Shown here: in pieces, positions 53,986-63,241 of the stretch | Position numbering within the stretch: the stretch's first letter is position 1 | How the letters are laid out: every line of letters starts with the position of its first letter | Assembly: GCF_007993795.1 (NCBI RefSeq) | Contig: NZ_CP042476.1 | Location: 2,170,001 to 2,234,000 of the forward strand | From: Antarcticibacterium arcticum | GTDB lineage: Bacteria; Bacteroidota; Bacteroidia; Flavobacteriales; Flavobacteriaceae | Direction of reading: 5' to 3' | Length of the DNA: 64,000 bases | Made by a program: the position numbers and the translations under genes | Notes under the pieces: generated by a model | Told to the model about the DNA's origin: nothing | Database searches by the model: none | The model's input: only the letters and a program-made list of their open reading frames with translations

Positions 53986-54489
53986 ATGAAAAAAATAAGC
54001 CTTTTACTCCTGCCAGTTTTTATGCTGATGTTCCACTCCTGCGGAATTTATTCCTTTACCGGGGCCGATACCGGCGCAGCTTCAACCTTTCAGGTTAATC
54101 TCTTTCAGAATTCGGCCGATATTGTAGAACCTGGAATTGACAGGGATTTTACCAACCGGCTGCAGGACCTTATTCAAAATCAAACCAATCTTAGCCTTAC
54201 AAATACCGGCGGGGACCTGGTTTATGAAGGGGAAATTGTAGATTTTTACATAGCGCCTATGACTGCCACGGCAGATAACCGTGCAGCACAAAACAGGTTA
54301 ACCATTACGGTTTTGGTACGATTCTTTAATACCCTGGATCCAACCAAAGATTTTGAACGCCGCTTTTCTCATTACTATGATTACGGGGCAAACCAATTGC
54401 TTAATGGCGCTGTCCTTGTCACGGCACTTGATGAGATCTTTACCAGGATCACTGAACTTATTTTTAATGCTTCCCTTACAAACTGGTAA
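53986..54489 (+). CDS. lptE: LptE-like lipoprotein
   Basis: From the ATG at 53986 the product has 167 residues with a lipobox MFHSC (Cys 19). The mature part, with GIYSFTGADTGAASTFQVNLFQNSADIVEPGIDRDFTNRLQDLI, NTGGDLVYEGEIVDFYIAPM and RLTITVLVRF, fits the Bacteroidota LptE family, which sits inside the LptD barrel and helps place lipopolysaccharide in the outer membrane. An upstream in-frame TTG adds six residues that do not fit a signal peptide. The stop overlaps the next start (TAATG), so they are translationally coupled. Confidence 0.85.
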   Translation: MKKISLLLLPVFMLMFHSCGIYSFTGADTGAASTFQVNLFQNSADIVEPGIDRDFTNRLQDLIQNQTNLSLTNTGGDLVYEGEIVDFYIAPMTATADNRAAQNRLTITVLVRFFNTLDPTKDFERRFSHYYDYGANQLLNGAVLVTALDEIFTRITELIFNASLTNW

Positions 54490-55361
54490 TGAACGCGAAA
54501 GAATTGATCCACATCCTTGAAAATCCTGCCGGGGTAAATTCTTCCCAAACGCAGAAGCTGGAGAAGGTCCTTGACAGGTATCCCTATTTTCAGGCAGCAA
54601 GAGCGGTCTATTTAAAAGGACTTTACAACGAAAGCAGCTTCAGCTACAACTATGAACTTAAAAAAACTGCCGCTTACACGGCAGACAGAAGTGTGCTTTT
54701 TGACTTCATTACTTCCGCAGAATTCAATCAGGATAAGATCGCATTACAAATAAAGGAACAGGAAGAGCATTTACGCAATATCACCGTTTTTGAAGTTGAG
54801 GAAGTGTTTGGCAATAAAAGCATCGCTATAAGCGAGGCCATTAAAATGAAAAAAGCAGAATCTGACAGGGTTCTGGATCCCGGACTATTCGAAAGAAGTA
54901 TTTTGAAACCTGCAGAGCCGGCAGAAAAAGAACCCGAAATGGTGAAAACGGCGGAGCAACCCGCACTTACCGGAAGCCCGTTGGAATTTACAAATACCGA
55001 ATCTCATTCCTTTTCAGAATGGTTGAAACTCACCAGTGCAAAACCGGTAAAACGCGAAATAGAGGAAGACAAAACCCGGGAAAGAAAGTTTGAACTTATT
55101 GATGATTTTATTTCCAAAAGCCCGAAGATAAATCCTGCCCAGCCGGCCAGTAATAACAACATTGCGCGGGAGCGTGTAGTATCGCCTGAGGTCCTTATGA
55201 CAGAGACCCTCGCAAGGGTTTATATGGAGCAAAAAAATTATAAAAAAGCCATACAGGCATATAAAATTTTAATTTTGAAAAATCCCGAAAAAAGTGGTTT
55301 CTTTGCAGACCAAATTCGGGCAATTAAGAAATTACAAGAAAATAACACAGGAAAAGAATGA
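54489..55361 (+). CDS. TPR-like protein in the secG operon
   Basis: The 290-residue protein has no signal peptide. The N-terminal half is helical (LIHILENPAGVNSSQTQKLEKVLDRYPYFQAARAVYLKGL), the centre is proline- and glutamate-rich and probably flexible (about 130-230), and the end holds a TPR-like helix pair TLARVYMEQKNYKKAIQAYKILILKNPEKSGFFADQI. Such proteins bind partners. It overlaps lptE by one base and secG by four (ATGA), so the three genes form a tight coupled operon. The precise role is unknown; an envelope or secretion link is inferred from the context. Confidence 0.7.
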   Translation: MNAKELIHILENPAGVNSSQTQKLEKVLDRYPYFQAARAVYLKGLYNESSFSYNYELKKTAAYTADRSVLFDFITSAEFNQDKIALQIKEQEEHLRNITVFEVEEVFGNKSIAISEAIKMKKAESDRVLDPGLFERSILKPAEPAEKEPEMVKTAEQPALTGSPLEFTNTESHSFSEWLKLTSAKPVKREIEEDKTRERKFELIDDFISKSPKINPAQPASNNNIARERVVSPEVLMTETLARVYMEQKNYKKAIQAYKILILKNPEKSGFFADQIRAIKKLQENNTGKE

Positions 55362-55702
55362 GCACTTTCACTATTTTTTTAGCATTAATAATTATCGTAG
55401 CATTTTTACTGGTAGTGGTAATTATGGTACAAAACCCTAAAGGTGGCGGACTTTCATCCTCATTTGGAGGAGGCGGTGGCCAGCAACTTGGCGGGGTTAA
55501 GAAAACCACCGACTTTTTAGACAAAAGCACCTGGACACTTGCCACTTTATTATTGGTATTGATCCTTTTATCAAATATTACCATCCTTGACGGTGGCACC
55601 ACAGCTGAATCCAGAGTGATAGACGGGCAACCGGAAGTAGAATCTAATGTTCCTGCACCTGTACAATCTCCTGTTCAAACTCCTGCAGAAGACAACAACT
55701 AA
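55358..55702 (+). CDS. secG: preprotein translocase subunit SecG
   Basis: SecG is the small helper subunit of the SecYEG channel. The 114-residue product has two membrane helices (about 4-24 and 56-76) with the conserved loop MVQNPKGGGLSSSFGGGGGQQLGG between them, the family signature, and a longer acidic and proline-rich C-terminal tail typical of Bacteroidota. The ATG overlaps the previous stop (ATGA). A terminator follows at 55725. Confidence 0.95.
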   Translation: MSTFTIFLALIIIVAFLLVVVIMVQNPKGGGLSSSFGGGGGQQLGGVKKTTDFLDKSTWTLATLLLVLILLSNITILDGGTTAESRVIDGQPEVESNVPAPVQSPVQTPAEDNN

Positions 55703-55724
55703 GAATTACTTTTTATAATATATT

Positions 55725-55756
55725 AAATGCCGGCTTATGACAAGCTGGCATTTTTT
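55725..55756 (+). terminator. intrinsic terminator after secG
   Basis: AAATGCC pairs with GGCATTT, with a G-U pair and an inner GCTT/AAGC stem, 12 bp in all, followed by six T. It separates the secG operon from groESL. Confidence 0.9.
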
Positions 55757-55788
55757 GTTTGTATAATGGCAGGATTCCCCACGTGGCA

Positions 55789-55796
55789 TACTTTTG
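55789..55796 (+). promoter_or_regulatory. TANNTTTG box before groES
   Basis: TACTTTTG lies about 53 bases before the groES ATG. No TTTG at the ideal spacing; a TTTG is present 27 bases upstream. No CIRCE-type inverted repeat was found, so the heat regulation is not explained by the sequence. Confidence 0.45.
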
Positions 55797-55849
55797 GTCA
55801 ATTATGTATCACTTAAAAAAAATTTAATTAACTAAAATACATTACACAA

Positions 55850-56125
55850 ATGGCTTTAAACATTAAACCGCTTTCAGACAGGGTTGTTATTGAACCTGCT
55901 GCTGCCGAAACTAAAACAGCATCCGGGATCTACATTCCTGAAACCGCTAAAGAAAAACCTCAAAAAGGAAAAGTTGTTGCTGTTGGTAAAGGAACCAAAA
56001 AGCATGATATGACCGTTAAGGTTGGAGATGAAGTGCTGTATGGTAAATATGCAGGAACAGAACTTAAACTGGATGGGAAAGATTATTTAATCATGCGGGA
56101 AGACGATATTCTTGCGATTGTGTAA
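55850..56125 (+). CDS. groES: co-chaperonin GroES
   Basis: GroES caps the GroEL chamber during protein folding. The 91-residue product contains the typical LSDRVVIEPAAAETKTASGIYIPETAKEKPQKGKVVAVG start, the mobile loop with SGIYIP and the ending YLIMREDDILAIV. It precedes groEL by 105 bases and is surely cotranscribed. Length is close to the family norm of about 95. Confidence 0.97.
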   Translation: MALNIKPLSDRVVIEPAAAETKTASGIYIPETAKEKPQKGKVVAVGKGTKKHDMTVKVGDEVLYGKYAGTELKLDGKDYLIMREDDILAIV

Positions 56126-56230
56126 ACCTTATTCGTTTTACATTCCCCTTCCCAAACCGGGAAACACCAATTAAAAAAATTAATAATTAACTGCCTGGTC
56201 CCTTTATGGGGCAGGAAAACAAAATAAACA

Positions 56231-57865
56231 ATGGCAAAAGATATAAAATTCAATCTTGAAGCCCGCGATGGTATCAAGCGCGGAGTAGATGCATTGGCAA
56301 ATGCTGTAAAAGTAACTTTAGGTCCTAAAGGACGTAATGTAATTATTAGTAAATCCTTCGGGGCCCCAACGGTAACAAAAGATGGGGTTACTGTTGCAAA
56401 AGAAATAGAACTTGAAGATCCGTTGGAAAATATGGGAGCTCAAATGGTAAAGGAAGTTGCTTCCAAAACCAATGATCTTGCCGGTGACGGTACTACTACT
56501 GCTACAGTTTTAGCGCAGGCTATCGTTAAAGAAGGATTAAAGAACGTTGCCGCAGGTGCAAACCCAATGGACCTTAAACGCGGAATTGATAAAGCAGTTC
56601 ACGCTATTACCGCAAATCTTGCTGAACATACCAAAGAAGTAGGGAACTCTTCAGAAAAGATCAAGCAGGTAGCTTCAATTTCAGCTAATAACGATGATGT
56701 AATTGGGGAATTGATCGCCGAAGCTTTTCAGAAAGTTGGAAAAGATGGTGTAATCACTGTTGAGGAAGCAAAAGGGACTGAAACCCACGTTGATGTGGTA
56801 GAAGGAATGCAGTTTGATCGCGGGTATCTTTCTCCATACTTTGTTACCAATAGCGAAAAAATGACTGCCGATCTTGAAGATCCTTATATTTTATTATATG
56901 ACAAGAAGATCTCTTCTATGAAAGACCTTCTTCCGGTTCTTGAGCCGGTAGCGCAATCTGGTAAACCATTATTGATTATTGCTGAAGATGTTGACGGGGA
57001 AGCCCTTGCAACTCTTGTAGTGAATAAGCTTAGAGGTTCCTTAAAGATCGCTGCCGTAAAAGCACCAGGTTTTGGTGACCGAAGAAAAGCAATGCTTGAG
57101 GATATTGCAACGCTTACCGGTGGTACCGTAATTTCAGAAGAAAGAGGATTCTCCTTAGAGAATGCAACTCTTGACATGCTGGGTACTGCAGAGAAAGTGG
57201 CCATTGACAAAGACAATACTACTGTTGTAAATGGATCTGGAGATAACACTGCCATTAAGGACCGTGTGAACCAGATCAAAGCTCAAATTGAGTCTACCAC
57301 ATCAGACTATGATAAGGAAAAACTTCAGGAGCGTCTTGCAAAACTTGCAGGAGGTGTAGCCGTACTATATGTAGGTGCTGCGAGTGAAGTGGAAATGAAG
57401 GAGAAAAAAGACCGTGTGGATGATGCATTAAATGCAACCCGTGCGGCTATTGAAGAAGGAATTGTTGCAGGTGGTGGTGTTGCTTTGGTTCGTGCAAAAA
57501 CTGCCCTTGTAAATCTTAAAGGTGAAAATGCCGATGAGGAAACAGGGATACAGATTGTAAACAAAGCCATTGAAGCTCCATTGCGTACCATTGTTGAAAA
57601 TGCAGGTGGTGAAGGTTCTGTAGTGATCAACAAAGTTTTGGAAGGGAAAGATAACTACGGTTATGATGCCAAGTCAAATACTTTTGTAGATATGATGACT
57701 GCTGGTATTATTGACCCTAAGAAAGTAACCAGAATTGCACTTGAGAATGCTGCATCTGTTGCCGGAATGATCCTTACTACCGAGTGTGCTTTGATAGATA
57801 TCAAAGAAGAAGGTGGTGCAGGTATGCCAGGCGGAATGGGCGGCGGAATGGGTGGAATGATGTAG
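56231..57865 (+). CDS. groEL: chaperonin GroEL
   Basis: GroEL is the 60-kDa chaperonin that folds proteins in ATP-driven cycles. The 544-residue product has the ATP-binding region VTLGPKGRNVI near 28-38 and DGTTTATVLAQAI near 86-98, the apical domain with DRGYLSPYFVTN and the glycine/methionine tail GGMGGGMGGMM. The sequence is full-length and standard. A strong terminator follows. Confidence 0.99.
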   Translation: MAKDIKFNLEARDGIKRGVDALANAVKVTLGPKGRNVIISKSFGAPTVTKDGVTVAKEIELEDPLENMGAQMVKEVASKTNDLAGDGTTTATVLAQAIVKEGLKNVAAGANPMDLKRGIDKAVHAITANLAEHTKEVGNSSEKIKQVASISANNDDVIGELIAEAFQKVGKDGVITVEEAKGTETHVDVVEGMQFDRGYLSPYFVTNSEKMTADLEDPYILLYDKKISSMKDLLPVLEPVAQSGKPLLIIAEDVDGEALATLVVNKLRGSLKIAAVKAPGFGDRRKAMLEDIATLTGGTVISEERGFSLENATLDMLGTAEKVAIDKDNTTVVNGSGDNTAIKDRVNQIKAQIESTTSDYDKEKLQERLAKLAGGVAVLYVGAASEVEMKEKKDRVDDALNATRAAIEEGIVAGGGVALVRAKTALVNLKGENADEETGIQIVNKAIEAPLRTIVENAGGEGSVVINKVLEGKDNYGYDAKSNTFVDMMTAGIIDPKKVTRIALENAASVAGMILTTECALIDIKEEGGAGMPGGMGGGMGGMM

Positions 57866-57892
57866 TCCATAGACGTTAGACGTTCACTATAC

Positions 57893-57924
57893 AAAAACCC
57901 GCTTCCTGAAGGAAGCGGGTTTTT
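57893..57924 (+). terminator. intrinsic terminator after groEL
   Basis: A perfect 14-bp stem (AAAAACCCGCTTCC with GGAAGCGGGTTTTT) around the loop TGAA with T residues after it. Confidence 0.95.
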
Positions 57925-58058
57925 TCATTATATGCTTTATTCAAAATACTATAATTTAGGTACCTCTTACAATCAATTAGTTACAATCAGGTCTAGGTTC
58001 TTGATTCTTGCAGCCCGACTGATCAATGGGGCAGGCGTGGCGATCCTGGTTCTTATCC

Positions 58059-58523
58059 CTACATTTCTCCTCTGCGAAATTCGAAAGCTCCCTTGCGCAG
58101 GTTAATTCCATATTCCACATAGGCCTTGAGGCAGGCCAGGAAATTGGCCCAGCCTTCGGTATTTCCACCAAACCACTCGATCCCGGCTTTGTCCGGCGTC
58201 ATTTTTCCTTCGGTGATCCTAACAACTGTACTGTCATCTGGCATTTTATGAAGTACCATTTCCACCTGAAGCTTTTTGGCCTTAGCACCTTCCCACATAA
58301 ATGAAACAAGTTCGTTGGGAACCAGGTTTGTGACCTCAATATTCGCTTCTCCCTCAAATTCCGGAAATTTCCAGCTAAGTTCCTTTCCTTTTTCCATGCG
58401 GCCGCTACTTTCAGAAATAAAATAATGTTTCATTTTATCGGGATCAACGATCGCTTCGTAAACTTCCTGAACTGGTTTTTGAATTTGAATAGCTGCCTTA
58501 ATTTCGAGTTTATCTTTTTGCAT
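58059..58523 (-). CDS. SRPBCC/AHSA1-like protein
   Basis: The 154-residue protein has the helix-grip fold of the START-like superfamily: AAIQIQKPVQEVYEAIVDPDKMKHYFISESSG early, then ELSWKFPEFEGEANIEVTNLVPNELVSFMWEG and VVRITEGKM, and a final helix GWANFLACLKAYVEYGI that ends many AHSA1 (activator of Hsp90 ATPase-like) proteins. Ligand is unknown. The gene is convergent with groEL across about 190 bases. Confidence 0.85.
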   Translation of the reverse strand: MQKDKLEIKAAIQIQKPVQEVYEAIVDPDKMKHYFISESSGRMEKGKELSWKFPEFEGEANIEVTNLVPNELVSFMWEGAKAKKLQVEMVLHKMPDDSTVVRITEGKMTPDKAGIEWFGGNTEGWANFLACLKAYVEYGINLRKGAFEFRRGEM

Positions 58524-58624
58524 TGTTTTAAATTTTGCTTTTTTGAACCTTTCATAAATTTACGCAAATTCAAATAATCAAAATTGTATCTCCCTTTATT
58601 TAAATATAAATTTTATATCAGGCC

Positions 58625-59449
58625 CTAAACGGTGGCTCTGTCCAGATCTTTAATCTCTTTTAAATACTCCCCGGGGAGGATTAGTGTTTTTAAAATTCCA
58701 TCCAGGTTAAAACCTCTGCTTATTTTATAAAAACCAATCAAAGGACTTATTAAAGAAAAACTCCTCAATGCGAGCAAATCTTTTACCGTGGCAGGGACCA
58801 AAAGTGTTTGGGCTTCAATAAGGATCCTGTATCGAACGGGACCTAAATGTTTCCGGTACTGCCGGAACAAATGTTCGGTAAGACCGGAATTTTCCAAATT
58901 TTGAGAAAGATGTTCCTCCCTCATTTTCTTCCACACCTCAAAGGTATCAGGCAGGCCTTTCAGCCCCATCAGGCTTCCAACTTCCCGAAATACCTGAAAC
59001 ACCTCCTGCTTTTCTACCCTGCTAAGTTTATGTTCCAGAACTTCAAAGGACCTTATGGAATAATCTATTAGCATAAACAGCACATCTCTGTAGGCCCAAT
59101 CGGGAATACTGGCACCGCGCTTTTCCTCAACTGCCGCATGTATGTTAGCCATAGCTTCAATGGTACGGTGAGCCGCCGTTCTTTCTGAAAAAACAATCCT
59201 TCGGGCATAGGAAACAGTTGAGAATAACCTGCCCAGCGGATCTGCGGGTAGCCTCCCGGTAAAATAAAGCCAGTCAACCGCTTTATTCAGTGCAAATTCT
59301 GCGGAGGCACCTGCAAAAATCATGAGAATGGTATCTCCATTCCCCCAGATCTTCCGTACAATTGAGCCTTTTTCTACAAAATATTCCATCTCCTTCATTT
59401 TTCCTATACCTAACCAAGGTATGCCTACAAAGACCTTACCCCGGAACAT
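58625..59449 (-). CDS. MpaB/DUF2236-like oxygenase family protein
   Basis: The 274-residue protein matches the DUF2236 (MpaB, latex-clearing) family in layout: an N-terminal region with IVRKIWGNGDTILMIFAGASAEFALNKAVDWLY, a conserved MANIHAAVEEKRGASIPDWAYRDVLFMLIDYSIRSFEVL and EKQEVFQVFREVGSLMGLKGLPDTFEVW. The family histidine in IHAAV near residue 108 is kept, while the usual His after the tryptophan-rich segment appears as IDYS. Enzymes of this family bind haem b and cleave hydrocarbon chains, but activity here is uncertain. It is downstream of the membrane cluster on the same strand. Confidence 0.68.
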   Translation of the reverse strand: MFRGKVFVGIPWLGIGKMKEMEYFVEKGSIVRKIWGNGDTILMIFAGASAEFALNKAVDWLYFTGRLPADPLGRLFSTVSYARRIVFSERTAAHRTIEAMANIHAAVEEKRGASIPDWAYRDVLFMLIDYSIRSFEVLEHKLSRVEKQEVFQVFREVGSLMGLKGLPDTFEVWKKMREEHLSQNLENSGLTEHLFRQYRKHLGPVRYRILIEAQTLLVPATVKDLLALRSFSLISPLIGFYKISRGFNLDGILKTLILPGEYLKEIKDLDRATV

Positions 59450-59488
59450 TTATAATTAGATTTCCTTATCTGTTTGTGAAATAATTTT

Positions 59489-59779
59489 TCATATATCTAT
59501 TTTATTAAACAATTCTCCCACCCCTAAAGCAGCAATGATAATAAATACCGCCAGGATCATTTTCAAAATTACGGGAACTGAAAATCCTACTAATCTTTTT
59601 ATAACCGTATCTACGGGTGGAAAATAAATTAAGGAAAGAAGTATTAAAAAAATTCCGAAACCCATATCATTCCCCCAGAATGTATTAATGACACCAATTG
59701 CAAACACAGCCAATCCAAACATCCAGCCTATAAGACGAAACAGTAATTGTGAGGGATGCATTTCCTGAGATATTTTCAT
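59489..59779 (-). CDS. small three-helix membrane protein
   Basis: The 96-residue product has three hydrophobic segments (about 9-28, 33-53 and 68-90) and a short polar start MKISQEMHPSQL. I do not recognise a family. It starts 22 bases after the DUF4153-like gene and probably shares its transcript. No signal peptide is present. Confidence 0.6.
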   Translation of the reverse strand: MKISQEMHPSQLLFRLIGWMFGLAVFAIGVINTFWGNDMGFGIFLILLSLIYFPPVDTVIKRLVGFSVPVILKMILAVFIIIAALGVGELFNKIDI

Positions 59780-59801
59780 GTGTACTAATTTAAGTTTGGT
59801 A

Positions 59802-61043
59802 TTAAATCCCGAAGATCAAAGGAAAGCCAAAGGTCACTATAATTGCCCAGATAATGTATATGGGCAGGTATCGTGCAATTACGTTTTCTGCTCCCGCGGG
59901 ATTGGAGTTATTTGAGGTTGCCTGGAGTAATTTGGCGGTAACAAGTATAAGGTTAATAAGAATAAGAAGATTGGCTCCCAATACCGCAATTCGGTTGGGA
60001 GTGATACCCCATTCTGATATCCTGAATAATATTGCTGAAAGAGCAATTCCATTTACAAGTATGGTTACTATAGAAAGGAGGATGAGTATGAAAATTTCCG
60101 GCTTGCTTTTTTGGGTTTCTGAAGAACCCGCAAGGGAAAAGAAAATTATTGCCATTACCCCTATTAGCAACGCGTTAAAAAGAAGCAGAAATTCCCTGTC
60201 ATTATAAGGATCTTTTCCCGAATATACCATAGCAACAAGGTAGATAACCAACATTACCAGTACCAGCGGACTAAAAATACGGGCAATTACCGGAGAAACC
60301 TTTCCAACCAGATGCGGGTTGGTTTGGGTAAGATATGTTCCCAAAATTGGCACCGCGGGAAGGGCGAAAATTACTATATATTCAAAGTAGAATTCTTCAA
60401 TGCTAATTCCCAACAGGGAGAAAAGGCCAATGGTTATTCCTGTTAAAATTCCACCTGCAATGCAAATAAGGGCAGAGATTACCAGGAGGTCGCCGTTATA
60501 CTTTAAGAAACCCAGTCGTTTTTCAAGATGCTTATAATTTGGGCTTACAAATGCGAAGCCTAAAACTCCCCATAAAAGTACAGGCAAGTGTACACAGGCC
60601 AGGATAAGTGTATCGCTCTCAGGCACATTGGGAAGGGAATTTATAAAGATAACCCCGGTAAGCAGGGTCCCAATTATAATGAAAATTTTACGGATGCTTA
60701 TATTATTTTTCCAGGCAAAGTAGGCTGTCAACATGGGGAAAATTATAAACCCAATATTCCGCGGATAAAAAAAGTCCTCCTCCAGCCCTGTGAATGCAGG
60801 AATTTTTGCTATTAAACCGGCACATAGCGATGCTATAATAATAAACAGGAGATCCTTGCCCTCACCCCACTTAATTTCATCGCTTTGGTAATTTAACCTT
60901 TCATTCCAGAAATTGGCAAGTGTTCCTTCCTTGAGATCCTGCGATAAGGCATTGAACTCATTTCTGAATTTGGTTTTGTTAGTCCGGTAAAGTCTCTCCA
61001 GTTTCCCGGGATCATTCAGATTGATTATTATTTGATCTTTCAT
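59802..61043 (-). CDS. DUF4153-like polytopic membrane protein
   Basis: The 413-residue protein has a cytoplasmic N-terminus of about 60 residues and then about ten membrane helices, with FLILAC-like hydrophobic blocks and PVLLWGVLGFAFVSP. The layout agrees with the DUF4153 family, common in Bacteroidota and Firmicutes and of unknown role; the helical N-terminus LERLYRTNKTKFRNEFNALSQ may act as an interaction domain. It follows the winged-helix regulator by about 135 bases on the same strand, and such pairs recur in the phylum. Confidence 0.68.
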   Translation of the reverse strand: MKDQIIINLNDPGKLERLYRTNKTKFRNEFNALSQDLKEGTLANFWNERLNYQSDEIKWGEGKDLLFIIIASLCAGLIAKIPAFTGLEEDFFYPRNIGFIIFPMLTAYFAWKNNISIRKIFIIIGTLLTGVIFINSLPNVPESDTLILACVHLPVLLWGVLGFAFVSPNYKHLEKRLGFLKYNGDLLVISALICIAGGILTGITIGLFSLLGISIEEFYFEYIVIFALPAVPILGTYLTQTNPHLVGKVSPVIARIFSPLVLVMLVIYLVAMVYSGKDPYNDREFLLLFNALLIGVMAIIFFSLAGSSETQKSKPEIFILILLSIVTILVNGIALSAILFRISEWGITPNRIAVLGANLLILINLILVTAKLLQATSNNSNPAGAENVIARYLPIYIIWAIIVTFGFPLIFGI

Positions 61044-61178
61044 AATTTGGATTTTAAATGTGTTTATTAATTTTCATTTGTTATTTGTAAAAGCTTTTTC
61101 TAATTCCTAGAAACACTAATTAGAGTTTCTGAAAAGTACTTTGAGTTTCAAAGTGTTTATATAAAAAAAATACCCCTC

Positions 61179-61478
61179 CTATTTTTGCGATTTAATTAAT
61201 TTTTCCAGGGCTGTAATATGCTCCTCAAATGCTTTTTTTCCCTGTTTTGTTATAAAATACCGGGTATTGGGTTTTCGGTCTATAAATGTTTTATTAACTC
61301 CAATATATTCTTCTTTTTCCAATGCCTTAATATGGCTTGCCAGGTTGCCATCTGTTACATCAAGGTATTCTTTGAGGGCCGTAAAATCAAGCGTATCATT
61401 TACTGCCAGGGCAGCCATAATACCTAAACGAACCCTGCTTTCAAAGGCCTTGTTTAAATCATCAATGAAATTCTTCAT
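61179..61478 (-). CDS. small winged-helix transcription regulator
   Basis: The ATG at 61478 overlaps the previous stop codon (ATGA) and gives 99 residues starting MKNFIDDLNKAFESRVRLGIMAALAV. The core is a winged helix: LDFTALKEYLDVTDGNLASHIKALEKEEYI is the recognition part and KTFIDRKPNTRYFITKQGKKAFEEH the wing. It belongs to the small MarR/PadR-like group HTH_34. A longer in-frame start is not needed. Probably it controls the neighbouring membrane genes. Confidence 0.85.
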   Translation of the reverse strand: MKNFIDDLNKAFESRVRLGIMAALAVNDTLDFTALKEYLDVTDGNLASHIKALEKEEYIGVNKTFIDRKPNTRYFITKQGKKAFEEHITALEKLIKSQK

Positions 61479-62101
61479 TTTTCGTACTTCAGGTGCATTA
61501 GAATACCGTACACTATGTGCATTAATCCAAAGCCAACTGCCCAAAGTAAAAGACCTAATTCTATAAAATAAAATGCCAATAAGCCTAAAATAACTTGAAC
61601 AATACCCAGGGATTTAATTTCTTCAAAGGTAAATTTACTTGCATTTACAAGCGCCAGCCCATAAAAGATGAGGCTCGCCGGAGCGAGGAAACCGTAAAGA
61701 CCCTTAGAGATAAGTATTAAAATAAAAACTCCGCCGGTAATTAGTGGTATAGCCATGTTAATTACCAACCTCCTCGCAGAAGAATTCCAAAGTTTTTCTC
61801 CCTGGTTTCCTGATTTTTTAAGCGAAAATACTATTGCCGTCCCCACTGCCAGAACAAGTACCGTCATGGCTAAAAGAATGAGGCTTTCTACTTCCCTGGT
61901 CAATTGTTGCCCGTCCAAAGTGTTTTTAATCAGAGAGCCATTCTCCACATAAAACAATCTAAAGGCTACATACGCTCCTACCAATGCATAAATGCCTGCC
62001 ATAATTCCGGAAATGCCCGATAGGGATAGGAATTTCGTAGAGCGCTCCATCATAGAGCGTATCTCTGTAAGGTCACGGGAATAGTCCTGTTCTTTTTTCA
62101 T
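61475..62101 (-). CDS. conserved five- to six-helix membrane protein
   Basis: The 208-residue product starts with a charged head (MKKEQDYSRDLTEIRSMMERS) and has about six hydrophobic segments with SLSGISGIMAGIYALVGAYVAFRLFY and GLYGFLAPASLIFYGLALVNASKF. It is a recurring partner of a small winged-helix regulator in Bacteroidota, and its stop codon overlaps the regulator start (ATGA). Function unknown, inner membrane location. Confidence 0.72.
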   Translation of the reverse strand: MKKEQDYSRDLTEIRSMMERSTKFLSLSGISGIMAGIYALVGAYVAFRLFYVENGSLIKNTLDGQQLTREVESLILLAMTVLVLAVGTAIVFSLKKSGNQGEKLWNSSARRLVINMAIPLITGGVFILILISKGLYGFLAPASLIFYGLALVNASKFTFEEIKSLGIVQVILGLLAFYFIELGLLLWAVGFGLMHIVYGILMHLKYEK

Positions 62102-62240
62102 TTAAAAGTACTTTGCGATTCAAAGTTAAACTAAATTTCTTAAGTTTCAGAAATAACTTCAAAAAAATATTGAAATTTTTGCAGTTCCCTCCGGCACCAT
62201 ATAACAGCCATCTAATATTCCCCGGAAATTTCACGGGAAT

Positions 62241-62975
62241 TTATTTGGGTTCAGGCTCCTCCTTTTCAGTATCCTCCGTATTATTTTCCCTGTACAGTTT
62301 TTGGCCAATTTTACCTTCATCTCCCAGCGCCCGGCCTTTGATCAACCAGGCCACCCCAAACACGAACAGTGCATAAGCCTCCAGAACCAGGGTGGAATAT
62401 TTGAACAAATCCCGCCATTCACTTACAGGCACCATAACTATTAAAAATATAATGGATATACCGCAGAACCTGTAGATATTATTTTCGTTCAGGCTGCTAA
62501 GGGGGATATTTTTATTAGGTTTCTGGCCTATTGTGAACACATTGATCGCAAGGATCGCAAAAACCGCGAAGAGAATTGCTGCAAAACCATAATGAAGCCA
62601 ACCCAGCCACTCGTAATTATAGGGAATAAGACTATAAACTTTTACCTGATCCAATTCAGGGTTCACGGGAATAAGTGCAACTCCCAAGGCCATTATGCCG
62701 GCAATATTGGTAAGCGCCTGATCATTCTTCCAGAAGGAGGGGTTTCCATGGCCTTTATACCTGATAAGGAAAAACCCCACAGCACACAGAGTGCCTGTAA
62801 AGATCTCCCGTAAGTTGGTATAGTAATAATGGCTTACAGAAGGTTGAAGCCCGGTATTAAAAAAACTGAAGACTGATAAGATCACCAGGATAACCGGAAG
62901 GCTTACCCCCAGGTAACCTATAGCCCTTCTTAACCTGCGATAGGTAAAAACATCATTTCTTTTAAATTTTCCCAA
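62241..62975 (-). CDS. six-helix membrane protein of unknown function
   Basis: The 244-residue protein has about six membrane helices and an acidic cytoplasmic tail (ENNTEDTEKEEPEPK). Segments such as QPSVSHYYYTNLREIFTGTLCAVGFFLI recall the DUF998-like membrane proteins, but the match is only suggestive. It is divergent from katG across 266 bases. No enzyme motif is visible. Confidence 0.6.
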   Translation of the reverse strand: MGKFKRNDVFTYRRLRRAIGYLGVSLPVILVILSVFSFFNTGLQPSVSHYYYTNLREIFTGTLCAVGFFLIRYKGHGNPSFWKNDQALTNIAGIMALGVALIPVNPELDQVKVYSLIPYNYEWLGWLHYGFAAILFAVFAILAINVFTIGQKPNKNIPLSSLNENNIYRFCGISIIFLIVMVPVSEWRDLFKYSTLVLEAYALFVFGVAWLIKGRALGDEGKIGQKLYRENNTEDTEKEEPEPK

Positions 62976-63241
62976 TATTATAGGTTAAAGCCCGCAATGA
63001 GATTAATTATGGGGCAATTAGGTTCCTTCTAATATAATCTAATTTCCAAAACCAACATCTAATCACTTTTCAATCTATGGGATAATAAATACAGGAAATT
63101 TTAATCCTGAAGCCTACCCTGTTAGATTGAGATTATAATAGTTTTTGCCTAATAGCGATAGTTATTTAATATGGCAGATAAAAAGCAATAAGTAAAAATT
63201 ATAGTATTTTTAGAATATTAATCCATTAAAACCTTCCAGTA

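Noticed and set aside
56884..57633. Long minus-strand frames inside groEL
   Set aside because: They are mirror frames caused by the codon bias of a highly expressed gene; no homology-like features or promoters.
57977..58171. 64-residue cysteine-containing frame overlapping the SRPBCC gene end
   Set aside because: More than half overlaps the real gene in another frame; the Cys-rich tail has no zinc-site spacing and no start context.
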